Origin: Trichocoleus sp. FACHB-40
Lineage (GTDB): Bacteria; Cyanobacteriota; Cyanobacteriia; Cyanobacteriales; FACHB-T130
Length of the DNA: 42,328 bases
Direction: 5' to 3'
Assembly (NCBI RefSeq): GCF_014695915.1
Contig: NZ_JACJPF010000074.1
Span: 1-42,328, forward strand
Part shown: piece by piece, positions 39,963 through 42,328 of the stretch
Position numbering within the stretch: the first letter of the stretch is position 1
How the letters are laid out: each line of letters opens with the position of its first letter
The notes under the pieces: model-generated
What the model was told of the DNA's origin: nothing
Seen by the model: only the letters and a program-made list of their open reading frames with translations
Database searches by the model: none
Made by a program: the position numbers and the translations under genes

Positions 39963-40799
39963 TTAAGCAAAAGCTAACAATGTAGCCGGTTCGGGTGTTA
40001 ACCGTTGGGCTAATTCTGCTAAAAATTGGATGGCAAGAGGCTCTAGTTGTCTCTTTTCAATTGGTTCCAAAATGCCGTCAAAAGGATTAGTATCAACCAG
40101 AGAATCGCCTAACATAATACCTATCGGTTCTCTATGCCCGCCTGGTATCTCCCCTCGCAGCAGCGGCTTATTCCTTTTATACTCCAACTCATTAATAAAC
40201 CAGGCAACGTCACTTTTATCAATTGGCTCGTCTTTGGTTCCAGCAATTGTATCTTTATCAAAAGAAATTAGTGCGGTTAGATTAAATAAACCACTATTTC
40301 CGATCAAGTCTTGAGTTTCTTTTTTGGTTGGGCGTACACCAATCCCCCAAGAGTCTAATAAAGGGGCTAAACCTGGAATTGGCACAGCATCTTTGGTGTC
40401 GGAAATATCGGGTGCAATTAATAAAGAAGGTTCATTAATGATGCTTTTTTTACCTTGCGCGATCGCTTGTCCTGAATATGCTTCTAGCAAAGCAATATAT
40501 TTGCAACCCAAGCTATGACCAACCCAAAAATGTTTTAATGTTTCTGAATAGCCTAGTGCTTGGCGAATTCTATCTCTTTCATCGAGCAATCCTTTAGCAA
40601 TTTCTCCGTGATTTAAACCAAACTGAAAAGGTACAGCAATGATGGTATAACCTGCCTCGAATAAACTTCGCAAGAAATACCGATAAGAAAAAGTTGGTAG
40701 AGTACCGTATAAAGCTCCGCCAATAAATTGAACAACACCAATTGGATTGGTATTTTCTGCAACCCAACTATGGGAAATCGGTTTAAATTGTATACTCAT
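39963..40799 (-). CDS. DUF1350 alpha/beta-hydrolase-like protein
   Basis: A 278-residue protein of the DUF1350 family, known in cyanobacteria and plants. It has GVVQFIGGALYGTLPTFSYRYFL, then YTIIAVPFQFGLNHGEIAKGLL and the nucleophile elbow GHSLGCKY with Ser96, as in alpha/beta hydrolases. Later segments (LLIAPDISDTKDAVP, GGHREPIGI) could supply the acid and the His, but I cannot place them with certainty. Full length, with no signal peptide. The substrate is unknown. It converges with sbcD. Confidence 0.85.
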   Translation of the reverse strand: MSIQFKPISHSWVAENTNPIGVVQFIGGALYGTLPTFSYRYFLRSLFEAGYTIIAVPFQFGLNHGEIAKGLLDERDRIRQALGYSETLKHFWVGHSLGCKYIALLEAYSGQAIAQGKKSIINEPSLLIAPDISDTKDAVPIPGLAPLLDSWGIGVRPTKKETQDLIGNSGLFNLTALISFDKDTIAGTKDEPIDKSDVAWFINELEYKRNKPLLRGEIPGGHREPIGIMLGDSLVDTNPFDGILEPIEKRQLEPLAIQFLAELAQRLTPEPATLLAFA

Positions 40800-40902
40800 G
40801 TTTTCTAATTTTGTAATGCTGTTTTTAGAAAAGTGAAACCGAAGCTATAGTTGTAGTCCGGGTTGAGTGATAGTTAAACCAAACAAACTCTTAATATGGT
40901 CG

Positions 40903-41055
40903 GGTTTAGTTTTCTAAGGCTGTTGGCTCTTATCCCTTAAAACCTCTCCCCTAATAGGGTAGGAGCTTTTTATTTCCTCTTATCTATTAAAGAAGGGAGC
41001 TAAGTTGTTAGGTTTTAAGGGCTTCGCCAACAGTATCCGTTGTCTCAACTAAACC
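40903..41055. repeat. About 150-bp imperfect hairpin element
   Basis: Nested inverted segments: GGGTTTAGTT (40902) with AACTAAACC (41047-41055); CTGTTGGC (40920-40927) with GCCAACAG (41026-41033); CCCTTAAAACCT (40934-40945) with AGGTTTTAAGGG (41010-41021). The loop holds further short inverted repeats. It encodes nothing and fills most of the gap 40800-41103. Confidence 0.75.
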
Positions 41056-41103
41056 TACTGTTAAAGCTCATTGATAAGCTTTAACAAAATTAGCTACTAT
41101 GTG

Positions 41104-41694
41104 TCAATCATCCGAGTTAGGCTTCTCTTTTTCTAGCTTGAAAAGAGAGTTCCCATTAGCGGTAGGCAAAGTGTAGACGATTTGATCGAGCTGAGGGTCT
41201 TCAACTGTTAAATCTTTAAAGAATGTCCCTCGGTGTTCGGGTGTTAACAGAAGCCTTGCAGATTTAGCTTCGGAGAGCGAAGACATAAAGATTTCCACAT
41301 AACCACGAACTTCAAAGTCCGCAGTATCGAGTAAAGTTTTGCCTTTTTGGTCAGTTTTCAAAATATCGGGCTGCAAAATGAACAAACCCGTGTCATTAGC
41401 AGGAAGCTTTACGGTGAATCTTGCCTTATTGGCGGCTATATCTGGAATGAGATCGCCCGGAATATTTTGCCCAGTTACATCCAGAAAAACGAAAGTTTTC
41501 TCAATATCCACAAACGGTGTAACCGATGTAAACACAAGAGACACTATGACAGTTGAGCTTGTCGTATTAGCAAGTGTTAGGAAATAACCTTGAATGGCTG
41601 TACGGCTCAGTTTGGCGAAGGACTCTGGTGGAGGTGGAACCAGATTCTTTGGCAATTGTGACTTAACTAAAAGTTCAAAGGTTGAAACTAGCAT
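41104..41694 (-). CDS. Hypothetical beta-rich protein of unknown family
   Basis: A 196-residue protein that I do not recognise. It has no signal peptide or membrane helix. The N-terminus has a Pro-rich spot (KNLVPPPPESFAKLSR). The centre alternates hydrophobic and polar residues in beta-strand fashion (GYFLTLANTTSSTVIVSLVFTSV, FVFLDVTGQNIPGDLIP, ARFTVKLPANDTGLFILQPD, GYVEIFMSS). The C-terminus is charged. This reads like a beta-sandwich domain. The composition is in line with neighbours, with no sign of transfer. It is divergent to the region at the right edge of the window. Confidence 0.65.
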   Translation of the reverse strand: MLVSTFELLVKSQLPKNLVPPPPESFAKLSRTAIQGYFLTLANTTSSTVIVSLVFTSVTPFVDIEKTFVFLDVTGQNIPGDLIPDIAANKARFTVKLPANDTGLFILQPDILKTDQKGKTLLDTADFEVRGYVEIFMSSLSEAKSARLLLTPEHRGTFFKDLTVEDPQLDQIVYTLPTANGNSLFKLEKEKPNSDD

Positions 41695-42328
41695 GAAGTT
41701 TTAATTGGGGTTAATTTTCTGTTTATTTACTGAGATGAAGCTTTTGTTTGGATGTCTGGAAGGTTTTCCATTGCCCGTGAAAATTTCCGAAATGTCAGAT
41801 TCGTTTCACCGCTTCATCTTGGTAACTTCTCTATAGTTCTAACTTTTGGTTTAAGGTAATTAGCAGTCGCTTTTTCTGGTGAAACACATCTTTGGTAGCT
41901 TAGTTGAGTGTCACTCAAATGTGCGACTTGCACTTTCGTGAATTTATGTATATCAATTCAAGGGTTGGATGCGTTACATCTGTAGAGACATGGCATTGCT
42001 GTGTCCCTAGCAAGGTCGAGGGAAGGTCAGAATTGCCATATACTCGACCTAGCTGAGAAACGCTATATATCAAGTCTGATTAAGATATTTGCCTGTCGGA
42101 CAACCGCAATTTCCGCACTATGTAGGAAATGCGGTTACATACAAAAAAAATGTATTTACTGATGCAGACAGGGGAGCATCCCGGTTTTGCGCTTTTGAGC
42201 ATCAAACGGATATTGATCCGTTAAGGTAGGCGCACCGAAGCTTAAGCATTTGATTAACATTTTTCATCAACCACTGCGCTCCTGAAATTTTCAACCTTCT
42301 ATCAATTTGTTTTACTGCCGACTCTACA
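41695..42328. other. Gene-free right edge with several palindromes
   Basis: 634 bases with no supported gene. It holds palindromic blocks at 41983-42009 (TAGAGACATGGCA with GCTGTGTCCCTA) and 42013-42050 (AGGTCGAG with CTCGACCT), a stem at 42102-42136 (AACCGCAATTTCC with GGAAATGCGGTT, one bulge), and a short perfect stem at 42205-42222 (AACGGAT-ATTG-ATCCGTT). Confidence 0.6.

Noticed and set aside
42138-42226. 24-codon frame starting MYLLMQTGEHPG at the right edge
   Set aside because: No ribosome-binding site, and it overlaps a hairpin. Too short to support.

Overview
The window reads as a chromosomal segment of a filamentous, probably non-heterocystous, cyanobacterium. The octamer GCGATCGC (HIP1) recurs throughout. 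There are cyanobacterial markers (a plastid-type terminal oxidase, a Psb35-like thylakoid protein, DUF1823, DUF1350, DUF3352 and PilJ-N histidine kinases), heptanucleotide CCCCAAT repeats, and several dispersed palindromes of the kind common in Oscillatoriales/Microcoleus-type genomes. I saw no rRNA, tRNA, insertion sequence or CRISPR array. The order is housekeeping genes mixed with short accessory patches.

Region by region: 0.2-2 kb holds a secreted PPC-like protein, a 53-residue membrane peptide and a plastoquinol terminal oxidase. 2-5.1 kb is sbcC. 5.3-8.7 kb is a small conflict/defence patch: a MazF-type toxin with its antitoxin, then an HTH-NACHT NTPase carrying a GC-rich low-complexity insert. 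9-13.2 kb holds an exported glycine-zipper protein, a Psb35-like protein, a 204-bp palindromic element and a class A penicillin-binding protein with an Arg/Ser-rich tail. 13.4-15.2 kb is an unrecognised protein made of about 65-residue repeats. 15.4-18.2 kb has a SemiSWEET transporter, a B12-type radical SAM protein, a second PPC-like secreted protein and a CPXCG zinc-ribbon protein. 18.4-20.7 kb is a tandem triplication of a membrane-protein gene.

From 20.8 to 31 kb come hrcA, a rhodanese, a DUF3352 protein, a PilJ-N histidine kinase, DUF1823, a Uma2 nuclease, bioF, a BON lipoprotein and a duplicated glycine-zipper stress protein. From 31.3 to 37.5 kb come a kinase-like protein with a phosphoacceptor His but a degenerate ATP domain, an Rpn-like nuclease, and a second kinase-like protein with an intact ATP domain but Leu in place of His. 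The second is translationally coupled to murE, with a glutaredoxin-like gene upstream. The last part has cysH, sbcD, a DUF1350 hydrolase-like protein, a hairpin element and an unknown protein.

Functional links: SbcC and SbcD, about 33 kb apart, should form one Mre11/Rad50-type nuclease. murE and the PBP act in peptidoglycan synthesis. PTOX and the Psb35-like protein act in thylakoids. The most interesting points are the two complementary degenerate kinases, the NACHT protein with an expandable 6-nt repeat tract, and the repeat protein at 13.4 kb.
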